DNA of 48,501 nt from Actinomycetota bacterium. GTDB taxonomy: Bacteria > Actinomycetota > Actinomycetes > Streptosporangiales > Streptosporangiaceae. Location of the stretch: positions 1 to 48,501 of the forward strand of contig DAHVAR010000121.1 in assembly GCA_027314515.1 (NCBI GenBank), given 5' to 3'. A program made the position numbers and the translations under genes. Of the stretch, positions 26,445 through 34,566 are shown one piece after another. The notes beneath the pieces are model-generated. The model saw only the letters and a program-made list of their open reading frames with translations, did not search any database and was not told the DNA's origin. How positions within the stretch are numbered: position 1 is the stretch's first letter; each line of letters begins with the position of its first letter.

Positions 26445-27826
26445 CCGAGTTCCGGATGCCGGTGCTCGGCGCGGACATGGACGAGGGCACCATCCTGGAG
26501 TGGCTGGTCAAGCCCGGCGACGAGGTCCGCAAGGGCGACGTGATCGCGGTCGTCGACACGGCGAAGTCCGCGATCGAGGTGGAGTCGTTCTCGACGGGCA
26601 GGGTAGAGCGGCTGGTGGTTGGCGTCGGCGAGACCGTGCCGGTCGGCACCCCGCTCGCGGTCCTTACCGAACCGGGAGGGGAACGGGCGCAACCCGCCGT
26701 CCCAGCCGCCGGAACGCAACGCACCCGCCGGGACCGCAGAGCCGAGCGGCCAGCTCAGCAAGTCCCCGCACCGCGCCCGGCGTCCCCGGTGATCCGCCAC
26801 CGCGCGCGTGAGCTCGGGATCGACCTTGCCGCACTGCACGGCACCGGTCCCGACGGCACGGTTACCAGGGAGGACCTGGAGCATGCCGCGGCCGGGCCGG
26901 CCCCGCCTGCGGCGCGGCAGCCAGCCGCTGGCCCGGAACCTGCCCGTTCCCGGCGAAAGCCCGCACCACGGGCCGGACGCCGGCGTGCCACGCCGCTGGC
27001 CCGTCGCCTGGCGGCCGAACTCGGCGTCGACCTGGCGGCAGTCGCCGGGACCGGGCCGGCCGGGGCGATCAGGGCAGCAGACGTGCGGCTCGCCGCGCCG
27101 GGGGGCGAACGCGGGCGGCCGGCTGCCGCAGCCACCGCGACCGCACGGTCGGCCGCCGAGCGGAACCAGTCCATGCGCCAGGCGATTGCCCGGCTGATGG
27201 CCAGGTCCAAGCGCGAGATCCCGCATTACTACGTGAGCAACACCGCCGACATGACGCACGCCATGAGCTGGCTCCGCGACCGCAACCGCGAGGTGGACGT
27301 GAGCCAGCGGCTTGTCCCGTCCGCGCTGCTGCTCAAGGCCGTCGCGCTGGCCGCGCGCCGGGTTCCGCGGCTGAACGGCTACTGGGTTGACGACGCGTTC
27401 CGGCCGGCCGAGGCCGTGCACCTGGGCGTGGCGGTCTCGCTTCGCGGCGGGGGCGTGCTGACGCCCGCCATCCACGACGCGGCCGACCTGCCGCTTGGCG
27501 AGCTGATGGCGCGGCTGCGAGACCTGGTGACCAGGGCGCGCAGCGGGCGGCTGCGCGCCTGTGAGCTGACCGACGGCACGATCACCGTGACCAACCTCGG
27601 TGATCAGGGCGTCGAGTCGGTCTACGGGGTCATCTACCCGCCGCAGGTCGCGCTCGTCGGATTCGGCCGGATCGTCGAGCGCGCCGTCGCGGCCGGCGGT
27701 CTCGTCGGCGCCCGGCCGGCGGTAACGACGACACTCGCCGCCGATCACCGCGCCACCGACGGGTACGCCGGCTCACGCTTCCTCAGCGCCCTGGCCGGCC
27801 TGCTCCAGCGACCGGAGGCGCTATGA
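26441..27826 (+). CDS. 2-oxoacid dehydrogenase E2 acyltransferase with two subunit-binding domains
   Basis: A 461-residue E2. Residues 1-78 form one lipoyl domain with the lipoyl lysine at Lys42 (DTAKSAIEV). Two peripheral subunit-binding domains follow in tandem, about 115-150 ([19 protein letters not shown]) and 183-218 ([20 protein letters not shown]), separated by Pro/Arg linkers. A catalytic domain ends with the active-site motif [10 protein letters not shown]. Most E2 proteins have a single binding domain. GTG 26441 overlaps the E1 beta stop, and the stop overlaps the acyl carrier protein start. No E3 gene lies nearby. Confidence 0.92.
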   Translation: MTEFRMPVLGADMDEGTILEWLVKPGDEVRKGDVIAVVDTAKSAIEVESFSTGRVERLVVGVGETVPVGTPLAVLTEPGGERAQPAVPAAGTQRTRRDRRAERPAQQVPAPRPASPVIRHRARELGIDLAALHGTGPDGTVTREDLEHAAAGPAPPAARQPAAGPEPARSRRKPAPRAGRRRATPLARRLAAELGVDLAAVAGTGPAGAIRAADVRLAAPGGERGRPAAAATATARSAAERNQSMRQAIARLMARSKREIPHYYVSNTADMTHAMSWLRDRNREVDVSQRLVPSALLLKAVALAARRVPRLNGYWVDDAFRPAEAVHLGVAVSLRGGGVLTPAIHDAADLPLGELMARLRDLVTRARSGRLRACELTDGTITVTNLGDQGVESVYGVIYPPQVALVGFGRIVERAVAAGGLVGARPAVTTTLAADHRATDGYAGSRFLSALAGLLQRPEAL

Positions 27827-28071
27827 CATCAGCCGCGGCTGAAGCCGCCATCAAGGAAGCGCTCGGTGAGGTGACGCCGGGCGCCGACACGGACTCGCTC
27901 CCCCCGGACGCGGACTTGCGCGACACCCTCGAACTCGACTCGCTCGACTTCCTCCGCTTCGTCGAGATCCTCAGTGAGCGCACCGGCAAGCGGATAGACG
28001 AGGACGATTATCCGCAGCTCGCGACCAAAGCCGGCGCCGTGAAGTTCCTGGCCGGGCGCGCTCGCGGCTGA
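27823..28071 (+). CDS. Acyl carrier protein
   Basis: An 82-residue acidic four-helix carrier protein with the phosphopantetheine attachment motif LELDSLDF (Ser40), followed by a helix FLRFVEILSERTGKRI and the final helix. ATG 27823 overlaps the E2 stop by four bases, so it is the last gene of the ligase-E1-E2 operon rather than part of a fatty-acid or polyketide locus. Its partner enzyme is not evident; delivery of an acyl group from E2 or from the ligase is a hypothesis. Confidence 0.9.
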   Translation: MTSAAAEAAIKEALGEVTPGADTDSLPPDADLRDTLELDSLDFLRFVEILSERTGKRIDEDDYPQLATKAGAVKFLAGRARG

Positions 28072-28077
28072 CCGCAC

Positions 28078-28123
28078 GGCATCCGGCCCGGGTTTCGGCC
28101 GGCATCCGGCCCGGGTTTCGGCC
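28078..28123. repeat. 23-bp tandem repeat after the acyl carrier protein gene
   Basis: Two exact 23-bp copies (28078-28100 and 28101-28123) containing GGCCCGGGTTTCGGCC are followed by degenerate GGCGTCCGGC units to about 28150. Each copy is itself partly palindromic (GGCC...GGCC), so the array may act as a terminator between the converging genes. Confidence 0.85.
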
Positions 28124-28146
28124 GGCGTCCGGCGTCCGGCCGGCGT

Positions 28147-28779
28147 TCAGCCGGCGCTGGCGGCGGGCTCCTGCCGGGCCTTGACGGCTGCGACGCCGAA
28201 GTGGTCCCCGCCCTTGAGCCGCGGGTTGTCGGTGCCCCAGTGCCGGACCCGGGACTGGGGGACCAGCTTGGGTATGTGCTTGGAGCAGTGGATGTAGGCC
28301 TCGGTGACGAAGACCGCAACCCAGTGCTCGGGCCGGCGCCCCGGGTGGCTTGGCTCGGGCAGGTCGGGCTCGATCACCCGCATGTCGGCCGGGGTGAGCA
28401 CCCGGGCGTCGCCGTTGACATGCAGGCCGATCAGGTCGCGTTCGAAGTCGATGAACATCAGGCCGATCTGCGGGTTGGCCAGCATGTTGCCGAGGCTGGC
28501 CATCACGCCGTTGCCCCGGTACTCCGGATAGACGAGCGTCCGGTCGTCGATGACGTGGAAGAAGCCGGGCGGCCCGGCGCGGAAACTGCAGTCGCATTCC
28601 CCGGCGCCATCGGCGGTTGCGATGAATGCCATCTCCATGCGCCCGATGAACTCGCACATGGGCGGGGTCAGGTGATCGCAGAGCTGGGTTTCGTAGAATC
28701 GCGCGGCACGCTCGGCCGTCCCGCACTGCTCCTGCAGCACATGCTCGCCGGCCGAACCCGGCCCGCTGGCACCTAGCAT
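28147..28779 (-). CDS. Pyridoxamine 5'-phosphate oxidase-family FMN-binding protein
   Basis: A 210-residue split-barrel flavoprotein-like protein: FIGRMEMAFIATADGAGECD, GPPGFFHVIDDRTLVYPEYR, LMFIDFERDLIGLHVNG and a C-terminal VFVTEAYIHCSKHIPKL. Members bind FMN or F420 and reduce small molecules. ATG 28779 has GAAGGGA eight bases upstream; a GTG precedes it. A weak DosR-like palindrome lies 75 bases upstream, at the same spacing as for hsp20; mycobacterial DosR regulons include a related protein (Rv3129). Substrate unknown. Confidence 0.88.
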   Translation of the reverse strand: MLGASGPGSAGEHVLQEQCGTAERAARFYETQLCDHLTPPMCEFIGRMEMAFIATADGAGECDCSFRAGPPGFFHVIDDRTLVYPEYRGNGVMASLGNMLANPQIGLMFIDFERDLIGLHVNGDARVLTPADMRVIEPDLPEPSHPGRRPEHWVAVFVTEAYIHCSKHIPKLVPQSRVRHWGTDNPRLKGGDHFGVAAVKARQEPAASAG

Positions 28780-28853
28780 CACGGCATCCCTTCAGCCACT
28801 GCCGGCGCACCGACAGCAGAGGTCCCGGGCGTGGCGCAGACCCTCGTCATAGC

Positions 28854-28867
28854 AGGACACTTGCCAC
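28854..28867. promoter_or_regulatory. Weak DosR-like box
   Basis: AGGACACTTGCCAC keeps AGGAC and three of the five bases of the second half-site. Only its position, 75 bases before the flavoprotein start, makes it worth listing. Confidence 0.25.
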
Positions 28868-29013
28868 GCTACGTGGGCAATGTGCATGCTGCAAGGCTCG
28901 TTTCCGCGCATTCCGTGCCCACGGGCCTGTGGTCCGCGCGGCCTGTGGTCCGCGCCGCCTGGCTTGTCAGCGGCGCGGCCGCGCGGAATATACCGGCCGT
29001 CAGGGCCTGGCGC

Positions 29014-29607
29014 TCAGAACGCGGCCAGGACGTCCCTCATGGTCGGCTCGACCGGCGTGACGTCGACGACATGGCCGGGATCACCCGCACGGCAGTAACC
29101 CAGGATCCGGTAGTGAGGCAACTCGAAGGCAAGCGGCTGGCTGCCGCCCGGCGGCGTCACCTCGCCGCCGACGGCGGACCGCGGCGCGTACATCACGCAG
29201 CTGTTCTTGTTGACTGCCGCGTACGCCACCGCGCCAGGCGCCAGCACGACCAGCGTCGGGGCGCGGCTGGTCAGCATCTGGTCGCCGCCGTCGTGGTAGC
29301 CGAAGGGCAGCACGGCTCCGACGCGATCGGACAGCGCAATGCCCGGATAGCCGCGCAGGTCGCAGGTGACTGCCGAAGCGTTGCGGAAGTCGAGGATGAC
29401 GGTATTTTGCTGAGTCGCCTCCGAGACCAGCGGCCCGAGGCCGACCCGAAGCTGCCCGCCCCGGCAGTACGGGTGGGTAGCGGATGCCGAGGTGGCGGGT
29501 GCCGAGATGGCGGGCTGCGCGGCCGGGGCTGACGTACCGCAGCCTGCCGCCAGCGGAGCCGCCGCGATGGCCGCTACCACTGCAATGCCGGACAAGGCAG
29601 TTCTCAT
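29014..29607 (-). CDS. Secreted DUF4232 lipoprotein
   Basis: A 197-residue exported protein. The N-terminus has a hydrophobic signal (ALSGIAVVAAIAAAPLAAGC) with a lipobox Cys23, then a low-complexity Ala/Ser/Pro linker. The mature domain has the DUF4232 beta-sandwich pattern (LRVGLGPLVSEATQQNTVIL, CDLRGYPGIAL, and NKNSCVMY) with paired cysteines. These cell-envelope proteins are common in actinomycetes and have no assigned function. The gene is divergent from the aminotransferase gene. Confidence 0.88.
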   Translation of the reverse strand: MRTALSGIAVVAAIAAAPLAAGCGTSAPAAQPAISAPATSASATHPYCRGGQLRVGLGPLVSEATQQNTVILDFRNASAVTCDLRGYPGIALSDRVGAVLPFGYHDGGDQMLTSRAPTLVVLAPGAVAYAAVNKNSCVMYAPRSAVGGEVTPPGGSQPLAFELPHYRILGYCRAGDPGHVVDVTPVEPTMRDVLAAF

Positions 29608-29701
29608 GCCTCTTAGACTGTCGCTGGCCGCTGAAGTTGCGGGCGTATCTCTAGCTCGCGCAACGACAGGCGCGGACAGGTTCCAGAGAGGAGAAGCCCG
29701 G

Positions 29702-30817
29702 ATGAGCGGCTCACTGCCGGACGGGCTCGCGGGCGAGCAGCCGGACCGTACCGGGCTGCGCTGGGCCGATCCAAGGACGCCGTTTACCTGGCGTGGCTGG
29801 AGCTTCGGCGCGGACGTGCTCAGGTTCGGCGGGAATGAGAGCCCCTATCCGCCGCCACAGGAACTGCTGGACGCGATCGCGGCCGCAGCCGACCGGATGA
29901 ACCGCTACCCGTTCGGGATGGAAGGATCGCTGGTCGAGGCGCTGAGCGCGCGCCTGTGTTGCTCGCCGGAGCAGGTGATGATCGCGCCGGGCACCAGCGC
30001 GCTGCTTGAGGCGGTGATCAAGGGCCTGGGCGGGCCCGACCGCGAAGTGGTCTACCCCGACACGTCCTACCCGGCCTATCGCGGCACTGTGACGGCCGTC
30101 AGGGCGCAGGGGCGGCCGGTGCCGCTGCGGTCCGACGGGAGCTGCGACATCGAGCGGATGGCGGATGCGTGTACCGATCGGACAAGCCTCGTCATCGTCT
30201 GCAATCCGAACAACCCGACCGGCGGGATGGCGCCTACCAGGAATTTGCGGCCGCTGATCGACGTCTTGCCCGCCGGCGCGCTGCTGCTGATCGACGAGGC
30301 CTACTGGGAGTTCACCGACGAGTACGCAGACGGGGGGCGTGGTGCACTCGACTACCTGGAGTGCGGCCGGCCCGTCCTGGTCGCCCGGACGTTCTCGAAG
30401 TTCTACGGGCTTGCGGGCTTGCGGGTCGGCTACGGTGTCGCCGCCAGGCAGATCGCCGGGGAACTCCATGGCAGGCTCCGGCTCGGCGGTACGAACATCG
30501 TCGGCATCGTGGCGGCTGAGGCCGCACTCGGGCTCACCGAGGTGTTCGCCGAACGCGCCGAGCGCATCAAGGCGGAGCGCGGGCGGCTCTGGCAGGCGCT
30601 CGCCAGCCTTGGCTTCGACCCGTTGCCCACGCAGGCCAACTTCATCTTCTGCCCGCATGCCGATGACGAGCTGCCGTCGAAGCTGATGGCAGCCGGATAC
30701 TGGGTGCGCGGCGGCGCCAGCCTCCAGATGCCGGGCGGCATGCGAGTGACGGTCGGTAACCCGGACGAGAACGATAAGCTCCTGGCTGCCATCCGGGCGA
30801 TCACCGAATCCGGCTGA
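29702..30817 (+). CDS. Histidinol-phosphate aminotransferase-like enzyme
   Basis: A 371-residue fold type I PLP aminotransferase. Landmarks are LRFGGNESPYPPP, YPFGMEGSLVEAL, VCNPNNPTGG, LIDEAYWEFT and the PLP lysine Lys233 in TFSKFYGLAGLRVGY, with a C-terminal Arg in MRVTVGNPDEN. It belongs to the HisC/Cobalamin-CobD/aromatic aminotransferase group; as no his genes are nearby, it is probably a paralogue with a different substrate. ATG 29702 has GAGAGGAG upstream; the longer open frame overlaps the divergent lipoprotein gene. Confidence 0.88.
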   Translation: MSGSLPDGLAGEQPDRTGLRWADPRTPFTWRGWSFGADVLRFGGNESPYPPPQELLDAIAAAADRMNRYPFGMEGSLVEALSARLCCSPEQVMIAPGTSALLEAVIKGLGGPDREVVYPDTSYPAYRGTVTAVRAQGRPVPLRSDGSCDIERMADACTDRTSLVIVCNPNNPTGGMAPTRNLRPLIDVLPAGALLLIDEAYWEFTDEYADGGRGALDYLECGRPVLVARTFSKFYGLAGLRVGYGVAARQIAGELHGRLRLGGTNIVGIVAAEAALGLTEVFAERAERIKAERGRLWQALASLGFDPLPTQANFIFCPHADDELPSKLMAAGYWVRGGASLQMPGGMRVTVGNPDENDKLLAAIRAITESG

Positions 30818-30843
30818 CTCGCCGTCACCTGACGGTAAGTGCC

Positions 30844-30893
30844 GTTCGCGGGTTGCCCTCATTCCACCAGTTCGCGGGTTGCCCTCATTCCAC
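30844..30893. repeat. 26-bp tandem duplication over the end of the PPOX gene
   Basis: Positions 30844-30869 are repeated at 30870-30893 (24 identical bases). The right copy includes the last codons and the stop of the PPOX gene; the left copy therefore duplicates that stop region in the convergent gap after the aminotransferase gene. Confidence 0.85.
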
Positions 30894-31298
30894 GATGACG
30901 GAACTGTGGCGGACCCGCTGCTGCACTGGCCTGATCTTGAGAAGCACTCGTTCCGACACGACTCTTCGCAGGTCGAATTTCTCGCCCGTATATTTTTCGG
31001 CCAGGCGGTCTATATGGTCTCGTGCGACCTGGCCGAAAATGTGGTCGGTGACGAGGCCGCGAACGGCCGCATAGTGGCCAGGGTCCGCGCGGTCAACGAT
31101 CAGGATGTGCACGCGCGGATCACGGCAGGTATTGCGGTACTTGAGGCGGTGGCGTTCGGTGTTGATGAGGAGCGCGTCGTCATCGGCGTCGATCCACATC
31201 AGGCTCGCGACGGGTGAGCCGTCGGGGAGAAGAGTGGTCAGGCTGGCGAAGTTCGGCTCCGATGCCAGCGCTCGTACCTCGTCGCTCAGCGCGCTCAT
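30885..31298 (-). CDS. PPOX-class F420/FMN-dependent oxidoreductase
   Basis: A 137-residue split-barrel protein: EPNFASLTTLLPDGSPVASL, MWIDADDDALLINTERHRLK, RDPRVHILIVDRADPGHYA and a C-terminal YTGEKFD segment. This is the small PPOX-class family that uses F420 or FMN. ATG 31298 has GGAGAA eight bases upstream; the longer open frame beyond is read from pseudogene sequence. Substrate unknown. Confidence 0.87.
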   Translation of the reverse strand: MSALSDEVRALASEPNFASLTTLLPDGSPVASLMWIDADDDALLINTERHRLKYRNTCRDPRVHILIVDRADPGHYAAVRGLVTDHIFGQVARDHIDRLAEKYTGEKFDLRRVVSERVLLKIRPVQQRVRHSSVIVE

Positions 31299-31339
31299 CA
31301 ACTGTTCTCCATGACGAAATTTCGCCGCCTTCGCCGCTG

Positions 31340-31999
31340 TCGGGCCCCATGAGAGTATCGCGAAGGATTGCGATGGCGTGTTCCGGCCCATCTGGGCGGT
31401 CAAACTCTCCATCTATCAGCACTTCGCTGACTCCCAGCCCGGCGAGCTCGCGGGAGCAGCGGCGACCGTCGTCAGCGCGAGCTGCGCTGACGACGGTCGC
31501 TGGTGCCGCTTGCGCGCCGTTGGCCTGTCCTGTTCGCTCCGCGATCGCTCTCAAGCCTGCCGAACATTTCGGACGCGTGAGGAGTTGCCGGGAGCGGGAG
31601 CCAGCCGTATCGTCCCTCTGCGATCCGGTCAAAGACGCTCGGAGAACTTCCGCCGATCAAGATAGGGACGGGTCGCGACGGTCGTGGTTCGACAATGAAC
31701 TGCGGCTCGCCAGCCAGGTGGTCAGCTGTGTACACACCGGACCATGCCAGTTCCATCTTCGACAGGGCACTTGCCGCCGACGGTCAGCGAAGTCCACGCC
31801 CAAGAGAGCCAGCTCTTCGCCGAGCCAACCGTCGCCTATGCCATGCATGAGCCGTCCCGGCGCGAGTTGCTCGATGCAGGCCAGTTGCTTGGCCAGCGTG
31901 ACTGGCTCTCGCAGGGCGGCGAACAGCACGGCTATGCCGATCGTCATCGTGCTGGTGGTAGCTGCGAGCGCCGCCATGACCGTGACGGGCTCCAGCCGG
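31340..31999 (-). pseudogene. Luciferase-like (LLM) F420-dependent oxidoreductase, degraded
   Basis: Three consecutive frames on the minus strand give pieces of one LLM-class oxidoreductase. The first (about 31977-31770) reads VMAALAATTSTMTIGIAVLF, REPVTLAKQLACIEQLAPGR and GIGDGWLGEELALLGVDF. The second (about 31760-31565) reads PVPILIGGSSPSVFDRIAEG and YGWLPL. The third (about 31565-31390) reads LRAIAERTG and ELAGLGVSEVLIDGEFDRPD. The N-terminal quarter is missing and at least two frameshifts are needed. The junction with the VOC remnant upstream is abrupt. Confidence 0.8.
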
Positions 32000-32284
32000 G
32001 ACTCGGCAACCGGCCAGCGGTCCTTCGTGCATGTCGAGGGGCTCCGAGTGGAAGGTCACGCCATCGGCCGACAGCGCCATCGCTGCGCGCAGGTCGTCCA
32101 CCTCGAAGCAGATGTGCGGAGCACTGACATCGCAGTTGGCCAGCCGACGGGTGGCTGGCCTGTCGTTCTTGTACTCAAGAAGCTCCAGATGAATAGATCC
32201 AAGAGTGATGAATCCGAAGCGCAGCCGCGCGCTGGCAACTCCCACCGCCCGGCTCAGTTCGACGGTGAACGCGATAGTGGCCAC
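32000..32284 (-). pseudogene. VOC-family gene remnant
   Basis: Reads ARLRFGFITLGSIHLELLEY, APHICFEVDDLRAAMALSAD, GVTFHSEPLDMHEGPLAG and then stops matching. The first metal-binding half-module and the final DPDG strand of a glyoxalase-fold protein are both absent. It runs straight into the truncated LLM gene in another frame, as if a deletion fused two once adjacent or separate genes. Confidence 0.75.
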
Positions 32285-32500
32285 ATAGCCAGCCCCCGCT
32301 GATTGCGGCCTGACGAGCGGTGACCTGCTGGTTTTCCTGCTTCACTGTGCAGGCGGGTGGCATTGGATGCTGCGATGGCCCGCCGCAGGTCGCCGGGCAG
32401 CGGCTGGCGCGGGTCATCGGGCTGGACTCGCTGCTGCGGGGTGGCGCGCGGTGACACGGGCATAGGTATCCACAAGGGTTAAGTTTCCCCGGCGTCGGTT
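32285..32500. other. Gap without a recognisable gene
   Basis: No supported gene on either strand. One minus-strand frame near 32445-32490 reads LTLVDTYARVTARH, faintly like the end of a tyrosine recombinase, but it is too short to call. This is the boundary between decayed metabolic genes and the defence island. Confidence 0.4.
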
Positions 32501-33105
32501 TCAAGGCACGGGCGGGTTGAGCAGCCGCTCAAGTTCGCGGCAGAACTTGTCGAATGACGACGAATGCTCGCGTGCCTGGCTCATGTCGAATACCGATGCG
32601 AGCGCCGCCTGGTCGACCGTTGCCTTGTAGGGATGACCTCCTGGCCGATTCCTGCTCAGCCACCCTTTGGCATCCCGCACGCCCTCGGGTCATCAGGAGG
32701 CTTCATGTCAGCGGAGAAACCGATACGACCGGCAAGAGAAGGCACCGATGCCAGGAACCAGGCCTCAAACTCTCGTTTGGCGAGGACGATTGACACGCGC
32801 CGGTCGGGCCGGGCAGCGCGGGCCCGCTTCAGAAGCGCAGGCGCCAGTTCCGCCGGACAATCGTCGTCGGCATCGAGAAGCACCAGGATGCCGCCCGACA
32901 GGCCCACCCAGGAGTTCGACTCCACCTCGCGCTCGATGCCGTTGGGGGCGATGAGCGATCCTCGCGGGCAACGCCATGGCGGCTTGGGCGTGAGCAAGTC
33001 CACCATCGGGAACTCCGCAGCCACTCTGTGCAGCAGCTTAGGGAGCGCGGAAACCTCGCCATGGCCTTCAACGATTGACGCGATCGTGACAATGCGGCGC
33101 GTCAT
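32501..33105 (-). pseudogene. DUF4276 (TOPRIM-like) effector, frameshifted
   Basis: The first 140 or so residues read in one frame from ATG 33105: IVEGHGEVSALPKLLHRV with the acidic TOPRIM-like start (Glu13, Glu17), VLLDADDDCP at 75-84 (Asp cluster) and VVLAKREFEAWFLAS-type sequence near 107-120. After ADMKPPDD the frame must shift near 32687-32689 to continue as RDAKGWLSRNRPGGHPYKAT, QAALASVFDMSQARE and a terminal CRELERLL, ending at TGA 32501. One missing C in a C run explains the shift. Unshifted, translation stops at 32656. ATG 33105 overlaps the ATPase stop by four bases. Predicted to be the effector of a two-gene ATPase defence module. Confidence 0.78.
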
Positions 33106-34376
33106 GCTGGCGCTCGAAAGCCGGTTAACTGGCCAGTCGGCGCAGAGTCTGGCGCGACCTGGTTGCCGCGCATCAGCTCGCCAAGGGTGTGCAGTCGTTT
33201 CTCGACGATCTGCCTGCTCGCCGAGTCGACGTTTCCGATGACTGTCACGCCCTGCTCCATGGTTACCGGCCGGACGCTAGCCAGGTCCAGGTCTTCTCGG
33301 TCTAGCAGGTCGGCGCTCTGGCTGGTTGCTACGACCTGGACGTGCTGGCTGGCCTCGGTCAGCGCGTCGAACAGCACGCCGGCCGCAGCAGGATGAAGTG
33401 CTGTTTCCGGCTCCTCGATCCCTACCAGCGGAACCCGGCCGTCGAGGGTGGCGGGCTGGAACAGGGCAGCGAGAACCCCAGCGGCCCGGATCGTTCCGTC
33501 GGACATGCTCGTGGGCCCGAACACCACATCCCGGCCTTTTGCCCCAGTGCGGGTACGCAATAGGACCGAGGTGTAGCCGCGTTCGTCCAAGGGCCCGGAG
33601 AATGACTGGTCGATCCAGGCACCACCAGGTTCCGCGGCACCAAGGACGGCAGCGAGATAGGCGTCCAGCCGCTCCTTGTATCCGGGGTGTTCTCGCGCCA
33701 ACGTCCCTACGATGTCGGCCAGATACTGCCCGCGCTGGCCAAGGAGGGCGCCAGCGGATCTCGGCCTCGGTTGGCGAAGTTCGTCAAGCCCAAGGCTGTA
33801 GAAGCGCATGCCCGCAAGCCCGCGGGACACTTCCGAGAACGGCGCGGAGACGTGAGCCCCAGGGCCGCCCGGCAACCCGCCGACCGGTAGTTGAGATCCC
33901 GCTACCGGCAGGTACAGCCGATCAGGCTCGGCAACGGCAACGGGCGGACCGGACCCTGCCCGGATGCTGTTGCCATGCCTCTGCCAGCTTCCTTGCCGCC
34001 CGTCCCACTGCAGCTCGCAATCCTCGCGGACAACTCCGAATGAGGTCCCCTGACGGCGACCGATCTCCACTCCGTAACTGCCGGTAACCGGCAAGGATCC
34101 CCAATGCGTCACGAATTCGACCTTGATGCCAAGCGAGTCAGTCGCATGCGGCACTCTTCGCAAGAGCTCGGGCAGCCCCCCTCGTTCCTCAAGGGCAGTG
34201 CTCAGGTTTGTATCGAGGGCACGTGCAACGAAAGCGAGCGCATCGAGGAAGTTGCTCTTGCCGCTGCCGTTCGGGCCGACCAGGACAGTTAGCGGTGATA
34301 GCCGGACGTCGCACGACTCGACGCTCCGGTAGTTCTCCAGGCGAACGCGACGGATGAAGGGAACCGGTCGCTCCAT
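33102..34376 (-). CDS. AAA (SMC/RecF-like) ATPase, partner of DUF4276
   Basis: A 424-residue AAA_21-type ATPase. Walker A is GPNGSGKS at 34-41 after RRVRLENYRSVE; the signature region MSDGTIR and Walker B VGIEEPETALHP follow near residue 310, then VVATSQSADLLD. ATG 34376 is chosen because GGAGG sits six bases upstream (GGAGGATGTG); a longer frame to 34421 lacks this. Such ATPases coupled to a small nuclease-like protein occur in several phage-defence systems of the OLD/Septu/PARIS type. It is separated from brxHI by about 190 bases, so it is probably its own unit added at the BREX tail. Confidence 0.87.
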   Translation of the reverse strand: MERPVPFIRRVRLENYRSVESCDVRLSPLTVLVGPNGSGKSNFLDALAFVARALDTNLSTALEERGGLPELLRRVPHATDSLGIKVEFVTHWGSLPVTGSYGVEIGRRQGTSFGVVREDCELQWDGRQGSWQRHGNSIRAGSGPPVAVAEPDRLYLPVAGSQLPVGGLPGGPGAHVSAPFSEVSRGLAGMRFYSLGLDELRQPRPRSAGALLGQRGQYLADIVGTLAREHPGYKERLDAYLAAVLGAAEPGGAWIDQSFSGPLDERGYTSVLLRTRTGAKGRDVVFGPTSMSDGTIRAAGVLAALFQPATLDGRVPLVGIEEPETALHPAAAGVLFDALTEASQHVQVVATSQSADLLDREDLDLASVRPVTMEQGVTVIGNVDSASRQIVEKRLHTLGELMRGNQVAPDSAPTGQLTGFRAPA

Positions 34377-34566
34377 CACATCCTCCGCGTGCCCATCGCT
34401 CAGATCCCGCGGCGCTGACACCGCGAGGGGCTCTAGATCGTCAGCCTAGCGGGTCCCGCGGTGCCGCTTCCGCTCCTGATCGCCATCGATGGCGCCCTGG
34501 GTAACCTGTTCGCCGGTCACGGATGGCACGTCGTCGTTGAACGAGACGATCTCAGCGCGCGGTGCC

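Noticed and set aside
26081-27748. A 555-codon minus-strand frame opposite E1 beta and E2
   Set aside because: Antisense shadow of well-supported dehydrogenase genes.
30844-30893. CRISPR-like array
   Set aside because: Two directly adjacent copies with no spacers; a simple tandem duplication.
32430-32500. Possible tyrosine-recombinase end (LTLVDTYARVTARH) on the minus strand
   Set aside because: Fourteen residues without the catalytic Arg/His/Tyr context are too few to claim an integrase.
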